Shown in pieces: positions 10,571 through 22,171 of a stretch of 64,000 bases of DNA. Where the stretch lies: contig OY986437.1 of assembly GCA_963920525.1 (NCBI GenBank), positions 54,917,830 to 54,981,829 on the forward strand, in the 5' to 3' direction. The DNA comes from Dichetophora obliterata. Taxonomy: Eukaryota > Arthropoda > Insecta > Diptera > Sciomyzidae. Position 1 is the stretch's first letter, and every line of letters starts with the position of its first letter. A program made the translations under genes and the position numbers. The notes under the pieces were generated by a model. That model searched no databases, was not told where the DNA came from, and saw nothing but the letters and a program-made list of their open reading frames with translations.

Positions 10571-12341
10571 CAATTGCAATCTAAATAGTTATAGGTTTTA
10601 TTTAATATTCGCACAGATTGAATTTGAGATAGCTATATATTGCGAATTATTCAAGAAAGTGAAAAATTTATTTTAAATAAGTGCCTTTTTTTTTGCTTGC
10701 GACGGATTAATTATCAGAAACAGATAGTTTCAAAGAAGTAAAAAAAAAGAAAAGAAACTGCACAGCAAACGTGACAATCCACAAAAGGTCAAAAAGTCGC
10801 AACAAAAGAAACTGTAATGCATCAAAACAATGACTGCGCATGCGCAACCAACCTCAAGGCAATGAGTTGCATGTTTTTCAGCTTTGCAGCAAAAATTTTC
10901 ACTTTTACATTTTATTTATATTGTTAATTTTTTGTGCAGCTTCAGTGGACTACGTGCCTGGTTTCATTTTTAGTGCTTCATTCAAGCAAGCATTCATTTA
11001 TTCATTCATTTACAAATAATTCGAATAAAGCCAGGCAATGGCTTGTATTGTAAAGAATTCGTTTTCAATTCTTAAGAATTTAGTTTTTTCTTTTATAGCA
11101 TTTTTTAAGGATTTCAAACATGCAAAAATTTGTCTGCTCCTTTTTATAGCCCTTACTTAAGCCGGAAACGGATGCTGCTGCAAACAAAAAAAAAAAAAAC
11201 ATTGAAATAAATTCCAATTACTTTAAATCTTTTTGAAATCCTCGCAGAGTCTTGCGTGAAGGGTTGAAGCGGAATTAAAATGTACAAAACCAAAAAAAAA
11301 AAAAAAAATGTGCGGTAAATTTATTTTACCAACATAAAGAGCGGCTTGAAGCCATTGACACAAACAAAAGTAGTTGCTGAGTTTCTTCATCATTTCCGCT
11401 CTTCCACTTTAAAATCAATTCATCTCAGTTTGCTTAAACTTTCTTATAATTATTTATATCTTTCGTATTCGTTTTACTTTTGATTTTATCTTCAAAATTA
11501 ATATGGATTTTTTTTTAAAGTGTCAAAAGGAAGTGTGTAGGTGGCAGCGTCGACTGCTAATGTGCAGCGATTAATTAAAACAGCTAGAAACTGTAGCGAA
11601 ATGAGTGGGCTTTGTTTTTAAACTGTTCCAAGAAATTGCTATGTAAATTTATGAAACATTAAAAATTTAAATATTTCAGGTTGATCAAGCACACAAAACC
11701 GAAAAGAAGTTTTATGAAAAAAAAAAACAAACCAGATAACACTTTAGTTTATTGTATTAACTTGTGTCTTAAGCATATTTTAAAATTTTAGCCGGCTAGC
11801 TTGCCTAGAGATAAAAATGGCTTTTATGATCTTCAGCTTAGGATCATTACTTTTCAACGCTGCGCTTAGATCAATATCTGCCTTCCACTTTCGAAATTCT
11901 TAAAATGAGTTTAGTTGCTTGATCAAATTAGTTAAGCTAAGTGTGAAGAATTTATGTAATCTCTTAATCAATCAACAATCGAGTTTAGAATTGAGGTTGA
12001 TTTAAAATAACTACATATTTTAAATAACTATCTAGGCCCTAGAAAGGTAAGATATGAAAATATACATATAAAGATTTCATCAACGATATTACAAATATTA
12101 AAAAAAATCTGGTTTTGTTTTGTAACTAACCACTAGGAAAGTCAATCCCGGGATCCCGGACGATTTAAGCCCCTTTAAATCCCGGGATTTTCTCTCCGGG
12201 ATCCCGGGATTTTTAAATAAAAAATTTCTATTACTAATATTCATGGAAATGCAACCAAATTAATTTAAATTGATATGAATATAGAATTAGAAAAACCTTT
12301 TATTGAGGCTGAAAAAGATTGTTAGGACAATGAGTGTAAAT

Positions 12342-13853
12342 TAGAGCTGTAAAAGAATGCATTCATTTGTGATTTAAAATCATTTAATTCCCAATCAATG
12401 ATTTGAAAAAATGAATGCAATCAATTTTTCAAATCATTGATTGTGATTTAACATTTAAAATCTCAACCAATGATTTGAAAAAATGATTGCATTCTTTTTT
12501 TGAAATCATTGATTGGGACTTGAAATTTCAAATCAATTTCAAAAATTGATTGCATTCATTTTTTCAAATCATTGATTGTGATTTAAAATTTAAAATCTCA
12601 ATCAATGATTTGAAAAAATGATTGCATTCTTTTTGAGATTTTAAATTTTAAATCACAATCAATGATTTGAAAAAATGAATGCAATCAATTTTTTAAATCA
12701 CTGATTGAGAATTAAATGATTTTAAATCACAAAGGAATGCATTCATTCATTTAAATCATTTTTGTTTATTTTTTTTTATTTAATTTAAAATATTTTGTTA
12801 GAAATGAAAAATTAAAATTTTTAAGGCGTGCAAATTTTCACAACATTTTCGTCAGAGAAGTACTCTGTTTCGCTGCGTGAAATTATCGCAACATGTTTCT
12901 GAGCACCATTTTTTCACGACAATTTAATTGTACTGCCTGCTTATTACTTCGTTAACCACTGGGCTATTGCGCCTTACGAAACAAAAGAAATAAATATGCA
13001 TATGAACCGAATAGCCGAATATATTGAGTTTCAACAATGCAATATTTCTTTGGTTTAAATTCTAGTACAGAAAAATTTTAGTTATGGGTGAGTATTTGTG
13101 AAAGTTTAAGTTTTAAACCGCAAGGTTAAAAAATATGCAGTATACTTTTAGCTGTACGAAAATTTATTCCAAGAATTTTAACTGTGTATAAGGAATTGAA
13201 ATATTAAGAGTTAGCTAAACGTGAAAGAGCGCAGGAGCGAACCGAACAATAAATAACAAAATAAAATTAAAAAAAGCTCTTAAAAAATTAATTTTGCTTG
13301 CAAGTAACAAAGATAAACTGTTAAACAAATATGTTAGTCTATGAATTTCCAATACTTGTTCAACAGAGATATCAATTCTTTTGATAATAAGATATGTTAC
13401 AGAAAAACTTGGAACCCCCGCTATAAAATGTGTTTTCTCATCTTGTCCCAATGACTCAATCGAAGCCGGATTGAAGCATTGATCCAAACACACTGTTTAA
13501 TAAAAAATATCTTACTTCACACTGATATTTTAAAACATTACATTATTGAGATTACAGTGACTGTTTTCAATTATTTAAATAAATGAATGAAATATCGTGA
13601 ATGCAGTCAATAATTTCCAACCAAATATTTGAAAAAATGATTGCATTCATTTTTTTCAAATCATTGATTGGGACTTGAAATTTTAAATCACAATCAATGA
13701 CTTGAAAAAATGAATGCAATCACTTTTTCAAATCATTGATTGGGACTTGAAATTTCAAATCACAATCAATGATTTGGAAAAATGATTGCATTCATTTTGA
13801 ATATAAATCACATGATTTAAAATCACAAATGATTGCATTCTTTTACAGCTCTG
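12342..13853. mobile_element. Non-autonomous hAT-like element with palindromic subterminal arrays
   Basis: The ends read [T/C]AGAGCTGTAAAAGAATGCA and its mirror. The flanking octamers GTGTAAAT (12334-12341) and GTGTGAAT (13854-13861) are an 8-bp target duplication with one mismatch. Both subterminal zones (about 12350-12760 and 13560-13840) consist of alternating inverted copies of TCAATGATTTGAAAAAATGA and similar, giving many possible hairpins. The central 12770-13560 is unrelated sequence with an exon-like stretch. CAGAG-type ends plus the 8-bp duplication point to hAT. Confidence 0.75.
13401..13492 (-). CDS. Exon-like segment inside the nested hAT-like element
   Basis: On the minus strand an acceptor (TATTAAACAG) precedes about 30 codons reading CLDQCFNPASIESLGQDEKT... 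and ...FIAGVPSFS, ending at a candidate donor TTTTTCT|GTAACA. Base use is less AT-rich than its surroundings. I do not recognise the protein. It may be a captured host exon, a relic of the element's own gene, or chance. Confidence 0.25.
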
Positions 13854-14028
13854 GTGTGAATCATTGGAGCAAAGACTTTGCAAAGTTAAAGAAGAATTTG
13901 CAACATCGGGAAGTCAGCTATGTATTTCCAAATTGCCAGAAATTCTAACTTAGGAAATAATTTTGTTTTGTGGTAAAGGCAATCGTGATTAAAACTTAAA
14001 AATTGCTTACGATTATCGTACAACTATT

Positions 14029-14157
14029 TCTCCAACTAGCATAGAATCAAAACGGTGCTTATCATCAGCGCGTTATATTTGTAATAATACTCAAACAAAA
14101 CTTTTTAATGAAAAATAAGACTCGTTGATCAGCTTAATAAATTATTTAAAAAAAAAA
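14029..14157 (+). pseudogene. hAT transposase C-terminal (dimerisation) domain, decayed
   Basis: The plus frame from 14029 reads SPTSIESKRCLSSARYICNN, then TQTKLFNEK, one stop codon, and DSLISLINYL. This follows the hAT C-terminal pattern (PxTSxxSER-x-FS-A, then K-x-R-x-L, then an LxFLxxY helix). It lies between the two nested insertions of the 12134-14940 element and is oriented with it. A premature stop and loss of all upstream domains make it non-functional. Another open piece just upstream (13850-13955, ...ESLEQRLCKVKEEF...) may belong to the same gene. Confidence 0.65.
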
Positions 14158-14369
14158 ATTAAAACAAAAAATTTAATTTTGAAAAGTCTTTTACAACCTT
14201 AATTTGCCTTAAACACAAAAAAAAAACCCATGAAGGAAAAAATGTTTAACATTTATATAATAATACCTTAAACTGTTCTGTGTTTTATTTTCTTTTATTT
14301 TTGTTCTTTAAATTAATACAATTTGCTAGTCATTAATATTGTTTAAGTTTTTTATGTTTATTAAGAATA

Positions 14370-14778
14370 AGGGTATTCACAAGTGTGTGGTATCGTGGTA
14401 TTGTTGTTTTTTGCCATTGTGGAAAACTACAATTATGAGCACCCTTTGAAATAGAATTTGTGGTTGGCAACCTCGCACTATACCTTTTTGTTTCTATGCA
14501 AATAAATTAACTATCCAATTTGATATATTTTATTAATATATGGCATAAAAAAGTTAAATTTGTACTTTGAGCTTCTTCCATTTTTGCAGTTAGAAAATAA
14601 CTAACTTTAAAAACCACGATCGTTAAACATATCATTGGGCTACTTAAAATTACCACACTTTTAGTTTTTAGAGATTTTATGAAAAACAAAAAATATAAAA
14701 ACTGCTTCGTAAAGTGTGGTATTAATACCACGGGGTTTCTTAACTACACTGTAAACAATGCAATTGTGAATACCCTTG
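14370..14778. mobile_element. MITE of the AGGGTATTCACA family, copy 1
   Basis: AAGGGTATTCACAA at the left is mirrored by TTGTGAATACCCTT at the right, and the ends stay complementary for some way further (GTGGTA/CCACGG). About 0.4 kb, non-coding. A cleaner copy is at 63074-63313 and a left-end fragment is at 43818. Confidence 0.7.
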
Positions 14779-14955
14779 ATGTGTTTTGTTTTCTTTTGTT
14801 GCTTTGTAAATGAATTAATTTAAATTTTATTGTTTGAATTAATAAATAATAAAAAATTGTATTAAAAACGTTTTTAATTATTTTCTTCTTAAAGTTTTGA
14901 ATCCCAAACTAATCCCAGGATCCAGGGATTGAGATTTTCACTAACCACATATGGT

Positions 14956-15635
14956 CAGCCCTATTCCAGAATCCGTCGTAATGAATTTCCGAACGTAAAG
15001 CTACGCTACGAATACGACAAATTTGCTAATCCAAAATCCGAACGAAACTTCCCCTTTTCGAACTTACTTTCGGGAGTTCGAAAACAACTGGTTTCAACAG
15101 CAGACAAATAAAGAAAAATTTAAAAACTGAAGTGTTTTCGATCAAAACTGTATTTTTTAGCTGTGATTTTTAATGGATTTCATTGTAATTGCAATTTTCG
15201 CACAATAAAAGAAAGATTTCTCACATAGAGAATTTATGAAAATTCGTCGAAGAACATTGCGAGATTCCATCAACCCTTTGGAAATGGATTACGAAACGTA
15301 GGAAATGCACTTAATAAATTTAAACTAACATATTCATAGGTTTAAATAAAAGTAATTTAACTTTATTAACCAAAAATTAATTATAAGTTTTATTTTACGA
15401 CTTAATGCTATAAAAATTTAATTGTTTTCTTTTGTCGTAAACAAATCCGTCGAGGCAAGGCTTTCGTGAAAAAATCCGAAAAACAGCTGTCAAAAGTTGA
15501 TACGTTCGGAATGTGTAGTTGCAATCACAGCAATGCTACGAATGTAAGAATGCTCGAATTCGATTCGGATTGTGGAATACTTCATTACGAATCCGAAAGA
15601 AAATTTACGCTGCGACGGATTCTGGAATAGGGCTG
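14956..15635. mobile_element. TIR element, CAGCCCTATTCCAGAATCCG ends
   Basis: The left terminus CAGCCCTATTCCAGAATCCG (then TCG) is mirrored at 15613-15635. Length is 680 bp. The interior has GAATCCGAA-rich inverted pieces but no gene. It starts 8 bp after the target duplication of the preceding hAT element. No clear target duplication of its own is seen. Confidence 0.7.
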
Positions 15636-16312
15636 AATAATGTATGAATAATAAAAAATAATGAGGGTTCTCATCTAAGCAAGTAATCATGTGAACATCT
15701 AAAACATTTAAGCTTTTGATGAGCGATAAAGTGTAAGAAGCGAAAATGTCGACAAAATAACAGCTGCGGTAAGGGGTTGCGGAATCACCTTTATTCAATT
15801 TTAAATATTTTTAAAACCTTTATAACATAGAAAAATAAATAAAATTTGTATTTACTTTCAACTACTTTGAGTATGTCATGATTAGCGCCAAAGCATAGAG
15901 GTGTCTGTTAAAAGTTCACTTAATTTACGTTGTACAAGCGTCAGGAGGATAGAAGAACAAAACAAAAATAATTATGCTTTTGCCTCAGCAGTTGTTTCAT
16001 GCGCACCTATAGAAAAGTATATGCAGCGTCAAAACGAACGCTGACATAATTATTTTTGTTATTTTCTGCTATTCTCCGGACGCTTGTACAACAAAACTCA
16101 AGTTCGAAGAGCATTCGAAGTCGAACTGGGACTTCTGTATAATATAGCCTCTGTGGCCAAAGGCAAACCCTTATTCACACACGTAGATTTACATGCTAGT
16201 TTACACTACGAAATAGGCTCGGAAATGATGTAAACTCACGCCCATACAAATTTTGTCAGATAGTTTACTCGCGTGTATGTTCACAAGGTTTACAATGCTT
16301 ACGGGTCAGTTA

Positions 16313-17256
16313 CAGGGTTGTCCATATTCGAAGCCCATTTTATTTTTAAATAAATCAAAGAAACCACAATTTTTTGTCTGTTCGTCATAAATATCATTTA
16401 ATTGGGTTCAAGTAGATTTGCTTACATTATTTCTTGAATATGATATCTCGTAAATGGTCGCCATTGGCCTCTACGACATATTGTGCCCGTTTTGCAGCAT
16501 TTTCCATGGTTTTCTTCAACATTTCGATGGGAATGGCGGTTATTTCTTGACGGATGTTGGTTTTCAGCTCTTCTAGGGTCTTTGGCTTGTTGACGTAAAC
16601 CTTTGATTTCAAATAACCCCACAAAAAGAAGTCTGGAGGCGTTAAATCTGGTGATATTGGCGGCCAATCGAAATCACCATTTTTTGACATCAAACAACGG
16701 CCAGGGAACAGTTGCTTCAAAAAATCGATTGTAGTGCGGCTTGTGTGTGGTGGCGCGCCGTCTTGTTGAAACCAGTAGTGCCTGATACGCTTTCGACGAA
16801 CGATTGGCATGAAAAAATTGTTTATCATATCGCGATAACGCTCCTGATTGACAGTAACTCTGTGGCCATTATCATCTTCGAAAAAGAACGGCCCAATGAG
16901 CATTTTAGCACAAACGCCGCACCAAACAGTGACTTTTGCATCGTGAAGAGGTACCTCTTGAATCTCTTGTGGATTTTCAGTGGCATAAATACGGCAATTT
17001 TGTTTGTTTACCGTTCCGTTCAACTAAAAATGAGCTTCATCGCTCATTTTTTGAAAGCACGTTGAGTTTTCACTATTGACTTGTTTTGTTGAATGTAAAT
17101 TTCAACAATTTTAGAGCGTTCGCGTGGCGTGTACTGTTCCATTGTAAACATTTGCTTGGAATGACGCTTCAAACGCGGTATGTCATTAGTCGATTTGGCA
17201 TCACTGCGGAAAGTTACAGTGTTGCCAGATGGGCGCTTCGAATATGGACAACCCTG
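16313..17256 (-). mobile_element. DD41D ('rosa'-type) mariner, internally deleted, copy A
   Basis: TA target duplications (16311-16312 and 17257-17258) flank terminal repeats beginning CAGGGTTGTCCATATTCGAA. Length is 944 bp, against roughly 1.3 kb expected for a complete element. The transposase is on the minus strand with an internal deletion. Related to copy B at 20772-21713. Confidence 0.85.
16427..17142 (-). pseudogene. DD41D mariner transposase pseudogene, copy A
   Basis: From ATG at 17142 the frame gives MEQYTPRERSKIVEIYIQQN, the N-terminal helix-turn-helix start. After about 32 codons a deletion joins it out of frame to MSDEAHF (first catalytic Asp retained), followed by a stop. The rest is open to the end at 16427: WFQQDGAPPH carries the second Asp and SPDLTPPDFFLW the third. 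By the mariner convention the spacing is 41 residues, plus one extra Cys codon in this copy (FPGRC), so 42 here. Roughly 120 codons are missing between the HTH and the catalytic core, so the protein is dead. Confidence 0.85.
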
Positions 17257-17356
17257 TACATGCTTACATGAGAACCCTTATGTTTTTTACTTATTTTGAA
17301 ACACAGTTGAGGAAATAACTCGAAGATAACATTATGCAATATTTAATGAAATAAAC

Positions 17357-17650
17357 AGGGGTGGATCTACTTAAGAGCTTTTTGGGCTGCAGCCCAGGGC
17401 ACCGTAGATACAAAGAGCCCCTAAAAGCCAATGCGCGTCTATCGAACAAAACGGGGAATTCTTCGAAAAAGCGGCTAACGTGCGTTTATTATGGGGGACT
17501 TCCAGCCGCTTATCGCCCGAAGCAATTTTGTTTTAATCTGCATTTCTTTTCTCGTCGTCAAAGTGACAAACAGACTGTTTTATTGTTAGAACTACGTTTA
17601 GCGAGTGAGAACTTTAAAGTTATAAAGACCGGACCTTTCTGTTATTGATC
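17357..17650 (+). mobile_element. Possible single hAT-like end (CAGGGGTGGATC)
   Basis: CAGGGGTGGATCTACTTAAG resembles the CAGGGGCGGATC ends of many hAT elements. No matching right end was found in the next few kilobases. The 95-codon frame across it is not recognisable and probably chance. Confidence 0.3.
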
Positions 17651-17659
17651 TTATAATTG

Positions 17660-20060
17660 AAAGTAATCAGCATAAGAAAAGATTTCTTATATTAGCATAA
17701 GTAAGTAAAAAGAATTAAAAATAATGATTTTTTTGTTTTTATTTTATTTTTCAATACTGATTGAACACTTTAATTGATTTTTAATGTTAATTTGTGAATT
17801 TCTAATTACAAAGTCACATTAGTCATATTTAGTCACATTATGAAAATGCGACTAAAAAGAAAAAATTACATCGGCTATCTCGTTCGCTCTGTTTATTTTC
17901 AGAAAAAAATTAAAATTTTCTTTTACAATATTTTATATATGATAGAATATATAAAAAGTGAAGCTGGAAAACAACAATTACAGTTAGATTGAGAAAACAA
18001 AAGAAATAAATGTGCAAAAATTTAAACTTTTCTTAAATCAAAACATAAAAACGAGAATGAAATAGCTACAAATCAATTAACAAGCAAAAAGAAAAGGATC
18101 TTATACGAAAATAGTATAACCGAAGTGAGCAAAAAATTGCAAAAAAAGGGATCTTATCGGAAGATAGCATAACCGAAGAGAGCAAAAAATTGCAAAACCA
18201 GGTAAAAATACAAGTGATGAAAATGTGTAAGATTATGAAAACCCGAAAAAAATACCAGTGATAAAAATGTGCAATTGATTACCAGCAACCCTCTGATCAT
18301 TTTGAGAACGATATTCTATCTTACCCCTAAAAAAAATTAGATCTCCCTAAAAAAAACCCCTAAAGATTCAATACCTCTAAAATCCCTCAACACAGTAAAA
18401 AACCCCTAAATTTAGGTTGGAAATCCCCTAACCTGGCAACACTGATTGGAGGGCTTATTGCAAGAACATAAAAAATATTTTGAAATAATAGACTCTAAAG
18501 TTTTGAAAATACATATGTGTTTTTATATGAAGAAATGGAATTGAAACCGGAAACTTTTACAAATAGGTTAGAAAACTAGCAAGAAATAGCAAAAATCTTT
18601 TCAGTGGTTATTGACAATACATTGAATAATATATTCAGCTTGAAAAATTGATTTTTTAGATCATATGGCTTATCACGTTATTGCAATTAGCCCTTCCATT
18701 GATATTGAAACAAAAATGTAATTCTTAAAAATCGTAATGCTGTTTTGACAAATTTTTTAGTTGTGCTTTTATCCTTAGCTTACACATAACAAAATGCTAT
18801 GTTTTGTGTCATGCATGAGTTACCGTTCCCTTTTCTTATATGCAGATCATAACAAGTCATTACCATGTCATCGATTTACACCTTCCACTAACAGACAGAA
18901 AATTTATTCAGAATACGACGATATGCAGTAGGTAATGGCGACGCTTTTTAAAGACCAAATCATAAGTTCAACAAAAATATTTGAAACCAAAAAAAAAAAA
19001 AAATTGCCTTTTATGGTCTGTTTGGTGTTTTTTTAACAACAATGTTTGATTTGCGCTTGTTGTAATAAATTCCCATAGAGCTCAATGTTGTTTGCTGTTG
19101 TTGTTTAAGTTGTTGCTGTCACTCAGTGTGCATATTTATCTATGCTTAATTAACATGGTTACCGCATAAGAATCCTAACAAAAATACCACCAGCAGCAAC
19201 AACAATCACAGCAACAACAATCAAAGCCGGAAATTAAACGCAGTCAAACGTTTCAAAAAATACTCAAACCGTGACAACAGTTTTTGAAACTAAAAACAGA
19301 ATACAGCAACATGTACAATGCTGATGATTATGATGATGACGATGATGATGACGATTTTGTAAAAGGCTTATGCAAAGCATCAAAGGTTGCATGATGTTAT
19401 TGTTGTTGTTTTGGGTAGTAAGTACCTTCTTCCTTTTGCTTTGTAAACCTTCTATTTTATAACTAAATTAAAAAGAAACGAAAAAAAAAAATACCAAGCT
19501 GCGCAAAGTTGCTGGTCGAAAGGGTAATTTTTCCAAACAATAGACTCTACACATGTTCAAAACTACGTAGTTTTTGATTACAGAGATTGTTTTGCTGGTT
19601 GGCTTCGTATTGTTTAAGATGTTGTTGTTGTTGTTGTTGCTGTTGTTGTGCCGGACATGTTGATGAAGGTGGACAATTAATAGCTTGCTGCATTTAATGC
19701 GATAACAATTAAGAAATAAAAAAACCACTTCAAAAACAGATGCATTCTAATGAAACTTGCGTCAAAAAAGGTTTGCCAGTTATTGTTACGCTCTGTTTTC
19801 CCAATTAGAAGGCGGTTGCTTTGGACGACTGCCTCCGATAGACTCTTTATGCTGCAGTTGCATTCAAACAAATTTTTGCCACGCAGCATGAGCAGCAGCG
19901 GATATGAAAGCGCGCAACAGGAAGTTATAGAAAAAAAAACTTGTTTATTGTTGCCCTGTCTTAATGTTATTTCAAAACAATGTAACTTCTATACACGTAG
20001 AGCACTTCCTCATGTAAAAGTTGCGAAAATTTGTAGAGCATAAACTGAACGCACCTTTGC
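17660..20060. other. Non-coding AT-rich DNA with simple repeats
   Basis: The stretch holds a ~58-bp tandem duplication (about 18085-18195, GGATCTTAT-CGAA-ATAG-ATAACCGAA), CAA/TTG microsatellites (19080-19230 and 19618-19650) and a GATGAT/GACGAT run (19320-19355). No convincing gene. It could be intron or intergenic host DNA. Confidence 0.55.
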
Positions 20061-20066
20061 AATTAT

Positions 20067-20181
20067 TTACGAGAAAATGTTTTTGGCAAGCTTTTTGCGA
20101 AATTTAATGTCTTCCGCTTTGCTTCTTTCGGCTAAATTACTTAAATCTATAATTGCTTTCTTAGTCTCTTTTAACATATCA
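20067..20181 (-). CDS. Exon-like C-terminal segment, unknown protein
   Basis: A strong minus-strand acceptor (TTTTTTTTCAG, intron end at 20182) precedes 37 codons: DMLKETKKAIIDLSNLAERS, then KAEDIKFRKKLAKNIFS and a stop. The stretch is charged and helical with few low-complexity codons. An alternative donor (TTCTC|GTAAAT) overlaps the stop, so it could also be internal. No upstream exon identified and no family recognised. It may be the end of a host gene or of a MADF/Myb-like transposon-associated protein. Confidence 0.3.
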
Positions 20182-20771
20182 CTGAAAAAAAATGGTTTTT
20201 CTATTGTATGAGTTATATTTTTAGGAATTTTAAAAGTTGTGCTGTGCTCGCGTTGTGCTGCAATGTGCATAGAGAGACATGAAAAACTTACTTCAGAAAA
20301 GTCAACTTTGAAAATATACATATATTTAAACAAAACATTTATTTATTAGAATTTTAGATTTTGACCAAGACTTGATGAAAAATATACGAAATCGATACTT
20401 TTGCTCTTAGCTGATTGGATTCTCGCCAGATCTCCCGAACTCGAAAATGAAATAACAAATAATTATTGCACGTGATTATTCAAATTGCACAGATTACATG
20501 ATTTTTCTAAATATTCAGAAAAATCACATTAAAAAACAAATAAAAATACTTTCAATTAAGTTATCATGGTAAGTAAATACATGAGATTACAAAAAATAAA
20601 GTAATCATAACATGGAATCACATGATTTTTTTAATAAATCATGTAACCAGTAATCAGACCCAGCTTTCAGTGATTACAGATTACTACTCGTCAGACAAAA
20701 AATTCAAAGTTTGTATGTAATTTTATTATTTCAGTAACTGCTCAGTATTGTATTATGGTTTACCATAAATA

Positions 20772-21713
20772 CAGGGTTGCCCATATTCGACAGACCCATG
20801 TTTTTTTTAAAAAAATCAGAAAAAAATAAAAATTTGGTGGTTGGCAATCTTAATCATTTAATTTGTTCCAAGTAGATTTGTTTACATCAATTTTTGAATA
20901 TGATATCTCTCAAATGGCCGCCTCTGGCGTTGATGGCGTATTGTGCCCTTTTTGCAGCATTTTCCATCGTTTTCGCCAACATTTTGGCCGGAATAGCGGC
21001 TATTTCTTCACGAATGTTGTCCTTAAGCTCTTCTACGGTCCTTGGCTTGTTAACGTAAACCTTTGACTTCAAATATCCCCACAAGAAGAAGTCAGGCGGC
21101 GTCAAATCGGGCGAACGCGGTGGCCAGTCCAAATCACCACTTTTCGACATCAAACGGCCCGGAAACAAATTCTTCAGAAAATCGATTGTTATGCGACTTG
21201 TGTGCGGTGGAGCGCCGTCTTGTTGAAACCAGAACTGCCTCATACGCTTTCAACGAATAATTGGCATCACAAAATTGGTCATCATGTCGCGATAACGCTC
21301 CTGGTTGATGGTAACAGCATGGCCATTTTCATTTTGGAAGAAAAACGGCCCAATGACCGTTTTCGCACTAACGCCGCACCAAACTGTGACTTTTTCGTCA
21401 TGAAGAGGCACTTCTTGAATCTCCTGAGGATTTTTAGTGGCGTAAATACGGCAATTTTGCTTATTTACGCTCCCATTCAATGTGCACTTCTCACATTTTT
21501 TAATCTTTTAAAAGCACGTTGAGTTTTCACAATTGACTTCTTCTGTTGAATGTAAATTTCAACTATTTCAGAGCGCTCGCGTGGCGTGTATTGTTCCATG
21601 GTAAAAATCTGCTTGGACTGACGCTTCAAACGCGGTATGTCATTAAGCGATCTGACATCTCTGTCAAAAGTTATGGCATTGCCAGATGGGTCCGTCGAAT
21701 ATGGACAACCCTG
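20772..21713 (-). mobile_element. DD41D ('rosa'-type) mariner, internally deleted, copy B
   Basis: TA duplications (20770-20771 and 21714-21715) flank terminal repeats CAGGGTTGCCCATATTCGA and the mirror of CAGGGTTGTCCATATTCGAC. Length is 942 bp. Same family as copy A but with a different deletion breakpoint. Confidence 0.85.
20887..21599 (-). pseudogene. DD41D mariner transposase pseudogene, copy B
   Basis: ATG at 21599 opens MEQYTPRERSEIVEIYIQQK and reads on to ...FKRLKNVRSA (about 39 codons). It then joins out of frame to LNGSVNKQNCR, so the deletion starts later than in copy A and also removes the first catalytic Asp (MSDEAHF). A CGA-to-TGA type stop at about 21247 interrupts MPIIR/KRMRQFW. 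The remaining frame has QQDGAPPH and SPDLTPPDFFLW, giving the expected 41-residue spacing between the second and third Asp. It ends ...HLRDIIFKN. Non-functional. Confidence 0.85.
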
Positions 21714-22171
21714 TACAATATTTTCTTCAGCAGCTATTAAAGTTATGTTAATGTTTGTTAGATTGGTTTTGTTAAAGAAGTGTAACAATAGTGCCCAGAA
21801 ACCTTTTCTGTATTTTGCTTGTCTCAGTTTTGCAGTTGAACCACATATATAACAACAGATATAAAACAATATATTAGTTAAAGAAATCTGCAATCAACGA
21901 TTTGTTAAGCCTGATTACTGATACATTTCTTAATCAGAATTCATTCATTCATTACTGGAAAATGATTGATTACTTAAATTAATCACTGATTACTTTTGCA
22001 TGATTACTGATGTCTCAAAAGTAATTTTTAAGTAATCCAGTAATAAATTTGTGTATGATTAATTGTAATCAGTAATTTTTTATAATCATTACACGAAAGT
22101 AATCATTATTGGCCAACCCTGATTGTAATCAATTAATGCCTTTGCATTATAATTGTGAAATTGTATAATAT

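Larger units (their letters stand above)
9252..12125. other. Non-coding, mostly low-copy DNA
   Basis: No convincing exon is seen. The stretch holds microsatellites of TTG/CTG type (about 9780-9835 and 9945-9970), a (CATT)-type run near 10990 and poly-A tracts. It looks like unique intergenic or intronic host DNA rather than transposon, except for the two repeats listed separately. Confidence 0.6.
12134..14940 (+). mobile_element. hAT element (TAGGAAAGTCAATCCC ends) with perfect 8-bp target duplication, carrying nested insertions
   Basis: The left terminus TAGGAAAGTCAATCCCGGGA matches the reverse complement of the right terminus, TGAAAATCTCAATCCCTGGA. Both ends are flanked by the identical octamer CTAACCAC (12126-12133 and 14941-14948). 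A decayed hAT dimerisation domain is encoded inside on the plus strand (14029-14157), which supports the class. The element is interrupted by another hAT-like element (12342-13853) and a MITE (14370-14778). Without these only about 0.9 kb remains, so it is an internally deleted copy. Confidence 0.8.
15664..17280. mobile_element. TIR element E1, copy A (AGGGTTCTCAT ends), interrupted by a DD41D mariner
   Basis: AGGGTTCTCATCTAAGCA at the left is mirrored by TTACATGAGAACCCT at the right. Internal blocks (GATGAGCGATAAAGTGTA, ACAGCTGCGGT; 16185-16262 with GGCTCGGAAATGATGTAAAC) reappear in the second copy at 45702-45908. The mariner at 16313-17256 sits near its right end. No gene of its own is visible. 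Confidence 0.7.
20455..22130. mobile_element. TAATCA-rich foldback-type repeat interrupted by DD41D mariner copy B
   Basis: Both 20455-20765 and 21895-22130 are dominated by alternating GTAATCA / TGATTAC motifs in inverted orientation, similar in style to the subterminal arrays at 12.3-13.8 kb. The right side ends near GGCCAACCCTG (hAT-like end). A matching left end was not found. The mariner lies between the halves. Confidence 0.45.

Noticed and set aside
15490..15798. 102-codon ORF
   Set aside because: It spans the end of one TIR element (to 15635) and the start of another (from 15664), so it is accidental.
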